Shown here one piece after another: positions 1 through 7,628 of a stretch of DNA of 40,364 nt. Made by a program: the position numbers and the translations under genes. Every line of letters starts with the position of its first letter. The stretch's first letter is position 1. Source of the DNA: a bacterium (GTDB lineage Bacteria > DUMJ01); assembly GCA_012839925.1 (NCBI GenBank), contig DUMJ01000076.1, forward strand, positions 1-40,364, in the 5' to 3' direction. Below the pieces are notes generated by a model, which was given only the letters and a program-made list of their open reading frames with translations, did no database searches and was not told the origin of the DNA.

Positions 1-1
1 A

Positions 2-1051
2 GTAGAGTCGATAGAGATAAGAGGAGACATAGCGCAGATACAGAACACGTTGAAGGTAGTATACCCGGATATAGTAACAAGTGTAAGTGGCAGATACATA
101 GTACTGAGGGGAGAAGAGGGAAAGATAGGAGAAGCGAAGAGATTAATAGGAGAGATAGACAAGCCTCAGGAGGTAGCAGAACTCATAGCTAAAACCACTG
201 AAATAACTGAGAGGATGAATCTTAAATATATTGAGGCTAAGGACTTTGTAGAGTCAGTTAAGGGGCTTTTCCCACCGGATACTATCTCTGTAGAATCTCC
301 AACAAATAGTATCCTTGTGAAAGGTACAAAGGATACTATAGATAGAGTTCGTAGTTTTATTACAGCCGTAGATATTCCTACTCCACAGTATATGTTAGAG
401 GCAAAATTAGTAGAGGTTAATAGAGATGGAGCTTTACTTCTTGGTGTAGATACCAGCCTTTCTGGGAGTGTAGGGGTGAATCTTTCTGCTGATGATTTTG
501 CACTGGAATCTTTGACCTCTCTAGTTTCCACCACCGTTCAACTGAATGCCATATTAAATATGGCTCAGAGTAAAGGTTTAGCTAAAGTTATAGCTGCTCC
601 CAAGATAGCTGCTATTGATGGGAAAGAGGCTAGTATATTTATAGGGGATAATATATACTATACTATACCAACAACTGAAGGAGGATTTGAACTCAGACAG
701 GTAAGTGCTGGCGTAACTCTTAGTGTTACTCCTAAGATGGAGAGAGATAAGATGATAAGACTTAAGATAGCTCCTGAAGTAAGTAGTATTACTGGATGGA
801 CTGGTAGTGGCGCTACCATAGCTCCTAATGTTGGAACCAGAAGAGCCACTACGGAACTAAAGGTTAAAGATGGTGACACAGTAGTGATTGGTGGTCTGAT
901 GAGGGCTTCAGATACAGATAATATTAAGAAGGTTCCTTTACTTTCTAATATTCCTATACTGGGTCAGCTCTTCCAATCCAGAGATACAAAACAGGAGGAG
1001 AGAGAGCTTATTATAATGATTACAGTAAATATGGTAAAGGAGGAAGAATAA
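2..1051 (+). CDS. Secretin (GspD/PilQ-type), C-terminal part, cut by window start
   Basis: This is an outer-membrane secretin, the multimeric gate of type II secretion or type IV pilus machines. The reading frame is open from base 2, so the N-terminus lies outside the window; a TTG at base 50 is only an internal codon. Two N-type beta-alpha-beta modules are visible, one ending near LIGEIDKP and the next near SFITAVDIP, followed by the secretin beta-barrel domain. The C-terminal signature is clear: VVIGGLM, then KVPLLSNIPILGQLF, then ERELIIMIT. No pilus or secretion ATPase genes accompany it here, so the exact machine cannot be named. The stop shares one base with the argF start. Bases 1-180 are strikingly T-poor compared with the rest of the gene. 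Confidence 0.9.
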   Translation, partial: VESIEIRGDIAQIQNTLKVVYPDIVTSVSGRYIVLRGEEGKIGEAKRLIGEIDKPQEVAELIAKTTEITERMNLKYIEAKDFVESVKGLFPPDTISVESPTNSILVKGTKDTIDRVRSFITAVDIPTPQYMLEAKLVEVNRDGALLLGVDTSLSGSVGVNLSADDFALESLTSLVSTTVQLNAILNMAQSKGLAKVIAAPKIAAIDGKEASIFIGDNIYYTIPTTEGGFELRQVSAGVTLSVTPKMERDKMIRLKIAPEVSSITGWTGSGATIAPNVGTRRATTELKVKDGDTVVIGGLMRASDTDNIKKVPLLSNIPILGQLFQSRDTKQEERELIIMITVNMVKEEE

Positions 1052-1971
1052 TGCTATATCGTAGAGATCTTCTTTCTATTGAGGATTTAACTGTAGGAGA
1101 TATAGAAAATATATTTAATCTCACTAATTATTTAAAGACGGAAGAAGGTAAAAATCATAAACCCTTATCTGGTAAGACTGTTGCCCTGTACTTCGAAAAG
1201 CCCTCTACCAGAACCAGAGTTTCATTTGAAGTTGGTATTTTCCAATTGGGAGGATATCCTCTTTATTTAGATAATAAGAGCCTTCAAATTTCAAGAGGAG
1301 AGACCCTGGCTGATACTGCCAGAGTCCTTTCTAGATATGTTAATTGTATAGTGGCCAGAACTTTAAAAGATGAGACTGTTAGAGAATTAGCCAGATATGC
1401 TGATATACCTGTTATAAATGCTCTTACAGATAGAGAACATCCTTGTCAGGTTCTCGGGGATATATATACTGTAAAAGAAAAGATAGGCTCTTATAAGGGT
1501 ATAAAGGTTTCCTACGTGGGTGATGGTAATAATGTCGCTAATTCTCTTATATTAATTTCTTCCAAGCTGGGCATAAACTTTTCTATCGCATCACCTGAGG
1601 GATACGAGATAAAGAATGAGATAAAAGAAAAAGCGATTAAGTATGCCAAAGATTCAGGTGCAGTTATTGAATTTTATAATGATCCAACTCTTGCTGTTAA
1701 AGATGCAGATGTGATATATACGGATGTCTGGGTAAGTATGGGGGAAGAATCGGAGGAGGAAAAGAGGAATATGATCTTCCAGAATTATAAGATAGATCTG
1801 CAATTATTGAAGTTAGCTAAATCTGAGGTAAAAATAATGCACTGTCTACCAGCTATAAGGGGTAAAGAGATAGCTGCTGAGGTGATGGATGGGCCTTCTT
1901 CGGTAATTTTTGACCAGGCTGAAAATAGATTATATGTACAGAAGGCAATACTTTCTTTAATTCTTGGATGA
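1051..1971 (+). CDS. argF: Ornithine carbamoyltransferase
   Basis: It transfers the carbamoyl group of carbamoyl phosphate to ornithine, giving citrulline in cytoplasmic arginine synthesis. The 306 residues are normal for the family. The carbamoyl-phosphate motif STRTR is at residues 52-56, and HPCQ, DVWVSMGEE and HCLPA follow in the expected order. The last two favour ornithine rather than aspartate as acceptor. A strong Shine-Dalgarno, AAAGGAGG at about 1035-1042, precedes the ATG, which overlaps the secretin TAA by one base. The next gene starts inside its stop codon, so it probably belongs to a run extending from the secretin through accA. No other arginine gene lies in the window. Confidence 0.95.
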   Translation: MLYRRDLLSIEDLTVGDIENIFNLTNYLKTEEGKNHKPLSGKTVALYFEKPSTRTRVSFEVGIFQLGGYPLYLDNKSLQISRGETLADTARVLSRYVNCIVARTLKDETVRELARYADIPVINALTDREHPCQVLGDIYTVKEKIGSYKGIKVSYVGDGNNVANSLILISSKLGINFSIASPEGYEIKNEIKEKAIKYAKDSGAVIEFYNDPTLAVKDADVIYTDVWVSMGEESEEEKRNMIFQNYKIDLQLLKLAKSEVKIMHCLPAIRGKEIAAEVMDGPSSVIFDQAENRLYVQKAILSLILG

Positions 1972-3314
1972 ATATGAAGAAGTTATTTGGGACTGACGGA
2001 GTAAGGGGAGTAGCCAACTTGGACCTTACTCCAGAGCTTGCATTAAAAGTGGCTAAGGCTGGGGGGTATTATTTAAGTGCAGGCAGTGATAAACCCTGTT
2101 TTCTGGTAGGCAGGGATACCAGATGCTCTGGCGATATGATAGCAGGGGCGGTGATAGCAGGATTATGTTCAGTGGGGGTTGATGTTATTGATATTGGTAT
2201 ATTACCTACTCCTGGGATAGCCTATCTTACCAGAAAGTTAAAGGTTAATGCAGGGATTGTTATCTCTGCTTCTCATAATCCTATAGAAGATAATGGAATA
2301 AAGTTTTTTGACTCTAACGGCTACAAATTGTCTGATGAGATGGAAGAAGATATTGAACAGCTTTTGGATATGGACTTTCCAAGACCAAATGGAGTTAAGA
2401 TCGGTAAAGTTAAGGTCTTACCTGATGCGTACGAATTATATGTAGATTATCTTATAGATCAGGTTGGGGTACGTCTTGATGGATTGAGAGTAGTTTTGGA
2501 TTGTGCCTATGGGGCTGCTTATAAGGTTGCTCCTCTTGTTTACAGATCTTTAGGCGCAGACGTTATAAGTATAAACGATATCCCCTTGGGTGAGAAAATA
2601 AACGTTAACTGTGGGTCAACTTATCCTGGTATTATCAGGGAAGAGATCAGAAAATATCCAGGAAGTATAGGCATCTCATTTGATGGAGATTCAGATAGGG
2701 TGGTTCTTGTCGATGAGGAAGGAAATATACTTGATGGAGACAGTATCCTGGCTATATGGAGCATAGAATTATTTAAAAGGGAGAAGCTGAGAAATAATAC
2801 AGTTGTTGGAACAATTTTAAGCAATATGGGGTTAGAAATTGCCCTATTGAAATATGGTATAAGACTTATAAGGTCTGATGTTGGGGATAGATATGTCCTG
2901 GAAGAGATGTTCAAAAGTAATGCTGTAATAGGAGGAGAACCATCTGGACATATAATCTATCTTCCTGGTGTTACTACTGGTGATGGAATTTATACATCCC
3001 TTATGGTACTTAAGATTTTAAAAGAAACTGGTAGGACTCTTTCTTCATTTAAAGATATTATGATTCGTTATCCTCAAATTTCCAGGAACATAAAAGTAAA
3101 GGATAAAATTGGTATTCTAGAAGATATGCGTATGAAGAATTTAAGAGAATATTTGAAGGTTACTCTGGCAGGTAGGGGTAGATTTATTATCAGACCTTCT
3201 GGTACAGAACCCTACTTGAGGATAATGCTAGAAGGTGAGGATGAAGAATATCTGGATCGATTAATGGAAGAGATTACTGGTAAAGTGAGGGAGATAGATA
3301 ATGCATATCTCTGA
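1968..3314 (+). CDS. glmM: Phosphoglucosamine mutase
   Basis: It converts glucosamine-6-phosphate to glucosamine-1-phosphate, a step toward UDP-GlcNAc for peptidoglycan and, in diderms, lipopolysaccharide. The 448 residues show the N-terminal KLFGTDGVRG signature, the phosphoserine loop ISASHNP (Ser102 counted from 1968), the metal loop DGDSDR and the C-terminal phosphate-binding RPSGTEPYLR. The ATG at 1968 overlaps the argF stop as ATGA. An ATG two codons later (1974) gives the more usual MKKLFGTDG start and cannot be excluded, because neither has a strong Shine-Dalgarno. The end overlaps accD by 14 bases, which implies translational coupling. Confidence 0.95.
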   Translation: MNMKKLFGTDGVRGVANLDLTPELALKVAKAGGYYLSAGSDKPCFLVGRDTRCSGDMIAGAVIAGLCSVGVDVIDIGILPTPGIAYLTRKLKVNAGIVISASHNPIEDNGIKFFDSNGYKLSDEMEEDIEQLLDMDFPRPNGVKIGKVKVLPDAYELYVDYLIDQVGVRLDGLRVVLDCAYGAAYKVAPLVYRSLGADVISINDIPLGEKINVNCGSTYPGIIREEIRKYPGSIGISFDGDSDRVVLVDEEGNILDGDSILAIWSIELFKREKLRNNTVVGTILSNMGLEIALLKYGIRLIRSDVGDRYVLEEMFKSNAVIGGEPSGHIIYLPGVTTGDGIYTSLMVLKILKETGRTLSSFKDIMIRYPQISRNIKVKDKIGILEDMRMKNLREYLKVTLAGRGRFIIRPSGTEPYLRIMLEGEDEEYLDRLMEEITGKVREIDNAYL

Positions 3315-4158
3315 TTGGTTCTCCAGAAAACCTAAATACGCTGTTCTAAAACCAGAAAAGAGAGAGATACCTGAAGGTCTATGGACCAGATGCCCAAAAT
3401 GTCTGGAGATAATCTATAATAAAGAACTGGAAAGAAACCTTAAAGTTTGCACTAAATGCGGATATCATTTTAAACTTAATGCCTGGGAAAGGATATTTCA
3501 GCTTGTTGATAATAAAGAATTTTATGAGTTGGATGGATATTTAGAAAGCGTGGATGCATTGCCATTTGATGATGGGATTTATATTGATAAACTCAAAGAA
3601 GATAGAGAGAAGACAGGATTGACAGAGGCTATAGTTACCGGCAAGGGTAAATTGGAAGGATTTGATATCCTCCTCGGGGTCTTTGATTTTGGCTTCATAG
3701 GTGGAAGTATGGCTTCTGTAGTAGGTGAGAAAGTTACTCGACTTTTTGAATACGGGGTTAAAGAACAGTTACCTGTTATTATAGTTACAGCAACAGGTGG
3801 AGCCAGAATGTATGAAGGGATGCTCTCTTTAATGCAGATGGCAAAGACAAATGCTGCACTGGGAAGGTATAGAAAAAACAGGGGATTGTTTATATCTATC
3901 CTGGCAGACCCTTCAACTGCTGGTGTAATGGCAAGTTTTGCTTCACAGGGAGATGTGATAATAGCAGAACCTGGTGCTCTTATAGGTTTTGCCGGACCCA
4001 GAGTAATAGAACAGACCATAAAGGAAAAGTTGCCTGAAGGTTTTCAGAGTTCAGAATTCGTCTTTCAGCATGGTATGGTAGATATGATAGTAGATAGAAA
4101 TAGGTTAAAGTCAGTACTCGGGAGGATAATAAAGATATGGATAATGAAACAGAAGTAA
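3301..4158 (+). CDS. accD: Acetyl-CoA carboxylase carboxyltransferase subunit beta
   Basis: This is the zinc-containing beta half of the carboxyltransferase that moves CO2 from carboxybiotin to acetyl-CoA, making malonyl-CoA for fatty-acid synthesis. The zinc ribbon is intact: Cys31, Cys34, Cys50 and Cys53 form two CxxC pairs. The crotonase-like fold follows, with the TATGGARMYEGMLSLMQM segment and a GFAGPRVIEQT motif. The length of 285 residues is typical. It overlaps glmM by 14 bases upstream and accA by 22 bases downstream, so the two carboxyltransferase subunits are tightly coupled. The partner genes accB and accC are not in the window. Confidence 0.96.
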   Translation: MHISDWFSRKPKYAVLKPEKREIPEGLWTRCPKCLEIIYNKELERNLKVCTKCGYHFKLNAWERIFQLVDNKEFYELDGYLESVDALPFDDGIYIDKLKEDREKTGLTEAIVTGKGKLEGFDILLGVFDFGFIGGSMASVVGEKVTRLFEYGVKEQLPVIIVTATGGARMYEGMLSLMQMAKTNAALGRYRKNRGLFISILADPSTAGVMASFASQGDVIIAEPGALIGFAGPRVIEQTIKEKLPEGFQSSEFVFQHGMVDMIVDRNRLKSVLGRIIKIWIMKQK

Positions 4159-4982
4159 GGAACTTGACCGCCTGGGAGAAAGTTCAACTATCCAGACATC
4201 CTCAGAGACCTCTGACTATTGATTATATAGAGAATCTGTTTGATGATTTTATAGAACTTCACGGTGATAGACTTTATGGGGATGATCCTGCCCTGATAGG
4301 TGGATTGGGCATATTGGGTGATATGGGAGTGGTTGTCTTTGGTCATAATAAGGGTAAGAATATAAAAGAGAACATCAATAAAAATTTCGGTATGCCACAT
4401 CCAGAAGGCTACAGAAAAGCTTTAAGACTTATGAGACTGGCTGAAAGATGGAATCTTCCCGTTATATCTTTTATAGATACTCCAGGCGCCTATCCCGGGA
4501 TAGGCGCAGAAGAAAGAGGACAGGCAGAAGCCATAGGAAGAAATATACTTGAGGCTTTCGAGATAAGAACACCCATTCTTGTTGTAGTTATAGGAGAAGG
4601 TGGAAGTGGTGGTGCTCTGGGCATAGGAGTGGGAGATAGGGTCCTTATGCTTAAGAATGCTGTATATTCTGTTATATCCCCGGAAGGTTGTGCGGCTATC
4701 ATATGGAAGGATTCCAAACAGGCAGAAAAAGCAGCCGAATCACTTAAACTTACCGCCCAGGATTTATTCAGACTTAACATAATAGATGAGATAATTCCTG
4801 AGCCACCGGGTGGCGCACATACAGATATGATGGCTACGATGAATTCAGTAAAGAATAGTATACTGAAAAATCTAGAAGAGATATGCAGTAAAGATCTGGA
4901 TACCCTTCTGGAAGAAAGACATCAAAAGGTGAGGCGGATAGGAGTTTTTGAAGAAAAACCTGGTGCCGAAGGCCGGAGTTGA
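4137..4982 (+). CDS. accA: Acetyl-CoA carboxylase carboxyltransferase subunit alpha
   Basis: This is the alpha half of the carboxyltransferase that binds carboxybiotin. The core motifs are HGDRLYGDD, FGMPHPEGYRKALRLM, DTPGAYPGIGAEERGQ, GEGGSGGALG and SPEGCAAI. At 281 residues it lacks the roughly 45-residue N-terminal coiled segment of the E. coli and Bacillus proteins; short clostridial forms exist, so this is probably normal rather than a truncation. A GGGAGG lies about 11 bases before the ATG, inside accD. The last 22 bases are antisense to the 3' end of tRNA-Leu, so the C-terminal residues after KPG are encoded by the complement of the tRNA acceptor and T-arm region. A 22-bp palindrome sits in the PGAYPGIGA codons. 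Confidence 0.96.
   Translation: MDNETEVRNLTAWEKVQLSRHPQRPLTIDYIENLFDDFIELHGDRLYGDDPALIGGLGILGDMGVVVFGHNKGKNIKENINKNFGMPHPEGYRKALRLMRLAERWNLPVISFIDTPGAYPGIGAEERGQAEAIGRNILEAFEIRTPILVVVIGEGGSGGALGIGVGDRVLMLKNAVYSVISPEGCAAIIWKDSKQAEKAAESLKLTAQDLFRLNIIDEIIPEPPGGAHTDMMATMNSVKNSILKNLEEICSKDLDTLLEERHQKVRRIGVFEEKPGAEGRS
4486..4507. repeat. Perfect 22-bp palindrome inside accA
   Basis: The 11 bases GCGCCTATCCC are followed directly by their exact reverse complement. As RNA this could fold as a 9-bp stem closed by a CCGG loop. It covers codons of the conserved PGAYPGIGA motif, so part of the symmetry is dictated by protein sequence. The codons used (GGC, GCC, CCC, GGG, GGC) are GC-rich for this genome. 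Confidence 0.9.
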
Positions 4983-5049
4983 ACCGGCATGGAGTCAAAG
5001 CCCCACTTGATTTTGAGTCAAGCGCGTCTGCCTATTCCGCCACTTCGGC
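4961..5049 (-). tRNA. tRNA-Leu (anticodon CAA)
   Basis: Read on the minus strand, the acceptor stem GCCGAAG pairs with CTTCGGC, followed by discriminator A and an encoded CCA. The anticodon arm CTTGA-CTCAAAA-TCAAG places CAA at positions 34-36, decoding UUG. A long variable arm (class II) and a T-arm GCCGG-TTCAACT-CCGGC complete a leucine tRNA of 89 nt. The gene lies antisense between two plus-strand genes, and its 3' 22 bases overlap the end of accA. A T5 run follows the CCA on the minus strand (about 4954-4958), within a 6-bp AT-rich hairpin, and could help termination. Processing from longer transcripts is also possible. Confidence 0.95.
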
Positions 5050-5062
5050 TTTTCCTAATATT

Positions 5063-5091
5063 ATTTTAAATGAAAGAGAGGCTGATGTCAA
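5063..5091 (-). promoter_or_regulatory. Promoter of tRNA-Leu
   Basis: On the minus strand there is a perfect -35 TTGACA (5086-5091), a 17-nt spacer and a -10 TAAAAT (5063-5068, 5 of 6 matches). The predicted start is near 5056, about 7 nt before the mature tRNA 5' end at 5049. The promoter overlaps both candidate start codons of polA (5070 and 5085), so it is embedded in the beginning of that gene. Confidence 0.75.
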
Positions 5092-7628
5092 TAGAAAAAC
5101 TCCTCTTAGTAGATGGTAGTGGGATAGCTTATAGAAGTTATTTTGCTTTACCCAGATTATCCAGTCCTAAGGGACTTCCTACTCAAGCTGTCTATGGATT
5201 TGCCAATATAATCTTCAAGATTCTGGACGAGATAAATCCAAACTACATAGCAGTAGCCTTTGATACCTCTGCCCCTTCCTTCAGGCATAAAGCATATAAA
5301 GAATATAAGGCTCATAGAGAGGTTATGCCTGACGAGATGAGTATACAGCTACCGTATATAAAAAAATTGCTAGAGGCTTTATCTATAAGAATACTGGAAT
5401 ATCCAGGATATGAAGCGGATGATATAATCGCGACTCTTGTGGATAGGTTTAAAAAGGAAAATCTGGAAATCTCTGTTATTTCAGGAGACTATGATCTGCT
5501 GGCTCTTGTGGATAAGAATGTAAGAGTTATCGTGCCTAGAAAGGGGATAACAGAGGTTGAAGTCTTTGATATAGGGGCTGTGAAAGAAAAATTTGGTATT
5601 TTACCCTATAAGATACCACTCTTTAAGGCACTGGCCGGGGACTCTTCTGACAATATAAAAGGTATAGAAGGAATAGGAAAGAGCAGTGCTGTGGAGATAT
5701 TAAGAAACATAAATCATGTAGATGAACTTATTGCAAATATACAGTATCTTCCAAATAGAATCAGGGTAAAGCTTGAAGGTAAAGAGGATGAGGTAAGAGA
5801 AAATCTATTCTTGGCTACATTAAAAAGGGATGTTCCTGTAGAGATTGATTTGAATGATATTGCTGTTAGAGATCCTGATCTTGATAAAGTCAAGTCTATA
5901 GCTCAGGAACTCGGTATGAAGTCTATACTCAAGCGATTCTCTATAGAAACTCCGGATTATAATCATAATACAGGTATAGCTGCAGAAAAAAAGGGTATTA
6001 AAGATATCCTCGATATAATTGATAATTCATCTTACCTGTCCCTGTTCCCCGATTTAGACCTCTCTATTTATCCAGTTAAGCTTAAGTCTATATCCATATC
6101 TATAGAGGATAAGACTTACAGGTTAGATGAGGACGAAGACGTACTGAAGAATTTTATAAGAGACCTTTTTTCTGAAAGAAGAACTATTGCTGTATATGAT
6201 ATGAAGTCTCTTTGGAAGGCTTTAGGGATTTACGAGAGAGAACTTACTTCTGAGATTCTCGATGTCTTGATCCTTGGATATTTAATAGACCCATCTCAGG
6301 AGGTATCTCTAAATAAGCTTTCGGATAGATATCTTGGTATGAATTTACCAGAATCCTGTGCTATATATAAGCTGGGTTTAATATTAAAAGAAGAGATCGA
6401 TAAAAACGATATGAATAAGCTTTATCAGGAGATAGAATTACCACTTACCATGGTCCTTGCAGATATGGAGCTTAAAGGAGTTTTAATCGACGCCGAGTAT
6501 CTTAAGGAACTCTCTAAAATGTTAGACCTCTCCCTCTCTCAGATAGAAAGAGAAATATACAATCTTGCTGGTGAAGAATTCAATATAAATTCTCCTAAAC
6601 AGCTCTCCCTTATACTGTTTGAAAAATTGAAGCTTCCTCCTGTAAAGAAAACTAAGACAGGATATTCTACCGATGCAGAAGTGCTAAGTCAATTAGCCAG
6701 TGAGAGCGAGATCTGTGCCAGACTTTTAGAGTACAGAGAATTAACAAAACTGAAGAGTACATATGTAGATGCCCTGCCTAAACTTATAAATCCTCATACA
6801 GGAAGATTACACACTACATTCACTCAGACAGGCACGTCTACAGGAAGATTAGCCAGCAGTGACCCCAATCTTCAAAATATACCTGTCAGAAGTGAGATAG
6901 GTAAAGAGATACGAAGAGCTTTCATTGCTCCAAAGGGTTATAAACTTATATCTGCTGATTATTCTCAGATAGAGTTGAGGATTCTCGCCCATCTAAGTGG
7001 AGACCCATTACTTATTGATGCATTTAATAAAGGTGTGGATATTCACGCTCAAACGGCTGCCAAAATATTAGGAGTTGAACAAGAAGAAGTTACTCCTAAT
7101 ATGAGAAGATTAGCTAAAACCATAAATTTTGGTATAATATACGGGATGAGTGATTATGGTCTTTCGAAAGAGCTTGGCATACATAGGAGAGAGGCAAAAG
7201 AATATATAGAGAACTATTTCAATACTTACAGTGGGGTCAAGGAATTTTTGGAAAAATTAAAGGAAGAGGCAAGAGAGAAAGGTTATGTAACCACTATTTT
7301 CAATAGAAGAAGATATATACCCCAGATAAGGAGCAGTAATAAGGCTGAAAGAGAGTTGGGAGAAAGATTGGCTGTAAATACTCCTATACAGGGTAGTGCA
7401 GCTGATCTGATAAAATTAGCCATGGTCAGACTGTATGACATATTAAGACAGAAAGGTCTCTCTGCCAGCATAATATTGCAGATTCATGATGAACTCCTCA
7501 TTGAAACAAAAGAGGATATGGTGGAGGAAGTGGCACACATAGTTAAAGATACTATGGAGAATGTTTATAAGATGAAGATACCAATAACAGTAGATATAAA
7601 GATAGGAGATAATTGGTGCGAGATATGA
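5070..7628 (+). CDS. polA: DNA polymerase I, proofreading domain degenerate
   Basis: This is a repair and Okazaki-fragment polymerase. Residues 1 to about 290 form the 5'-3' exonuclease (AVAFDTSAPSFRHKAY, YEADDIIATLVDRF, ISGDYDLLALV, GDSSDNIKGIEGIGKSSA). Residues of about 310-460 correspond to the 3'-5' exonuclease fold but lack the DxE catalytic motif, so proofreading is probably lost, as in Thermus and Bacillus enzymes. The polymerase domain is complete: motif A DYSQIELR from Asp630, motif B RRLAKTINFGIIYG, and motif C QIHDE at 804-808. The start could be 5070 or ATG 5085; 5085 follows GAGAGG at only 3 nt. I see no plus-strand promoter, so transcription may run through from accA past the antisense tRNA. 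Confidence 0.95.
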   Translation: MKERLMSIEKLLLVDGSGIAYRSYFALPRLSSPKGLPTQAVYGFANIIFKILDEINPNYIAVAFDTSAPSFRHKAYKEYKAHREVMPDEMSIQLPYIKKLLEALSIRILEYPGYEADDIIATLVDRFKKENLEISVISGDYDLLALVDKNVRVIVPRKGITEVEVFDIGAVKEKFGILPYKIPLFKALAGDSSDNIKGIEGIGKSSAVEILRNINHVDELIANIQYLPNRIRVKLEGKEDEVRENLFLATLKRDVPVEIDLNDIAVRDPDLDKVKSIAQELGMKSILKRFSIETPDYNHNTGIAAEKKGIKDILDIIDNSSYLSLFPDLDLSIYPVKLKSISISIEDKTYRLDEDEDVLKNFIRDLFSERRTIAVYDMKSLWKALGIYERELTSEILDVLILGYLIDPSQEVSLNKLSDRYLGMNLPESCAIYKLGLILKEEIDKNDMNKLYQEIELPLTMVLADMELKGVLIDAEYLKELSKMLDLSLSQIEREIYNLAGEEFNINSPKQLSLILFEKLKLPPVKKTKTGYSTDAEVLSQLASESEICARLLEYRELTKLKSTYVDALPKLINPHTGRLHTTFTQTGTSTGRLASSDPNLQNIPVRSEIGKEIRRAFIAPKGYKLISADYSQIELRILAHLSGDPLLIDAFNKGVDIHAQTAAKILGVEQEEVTPNMRRLAKTINFGIIYGMSDYGLSKELGIHRREAKEYIENYFNTYSGVKEFLEKLKEEAREKGYVTTIFNRRRYIPQIRSSNKAERELGERLAVNTPIQGSAADLIKLAMVRLYDILRQKGLSASIILQIHDELLIETKEDMVEEVAHIVKDTMENVYKMKIPITVDIKIGDNWCEI

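Noticed and set aside
166..534. Minus-strand open frame antisense to the secretin, and similar long antisense frames in other genes
   Set aside because: They mirror strong plus-strand genes with family motifs, lack ribosome sites and have no recognisable domains.
4137..4200. AccA looks N-terminally truncated compared with E. coli and Bacillus
   Set aside because: Short AccA proteins starting at the same point occur in Clostridia, and the start is coupled to accD, so this is a family variant.
5050..5069. Possible plus-strand promoter for polA
   Set aside because: The AT-rich stretch is accounted for by the minus-strand tRNA promoter; no plus-strand -35 at a suitable distance is seen.
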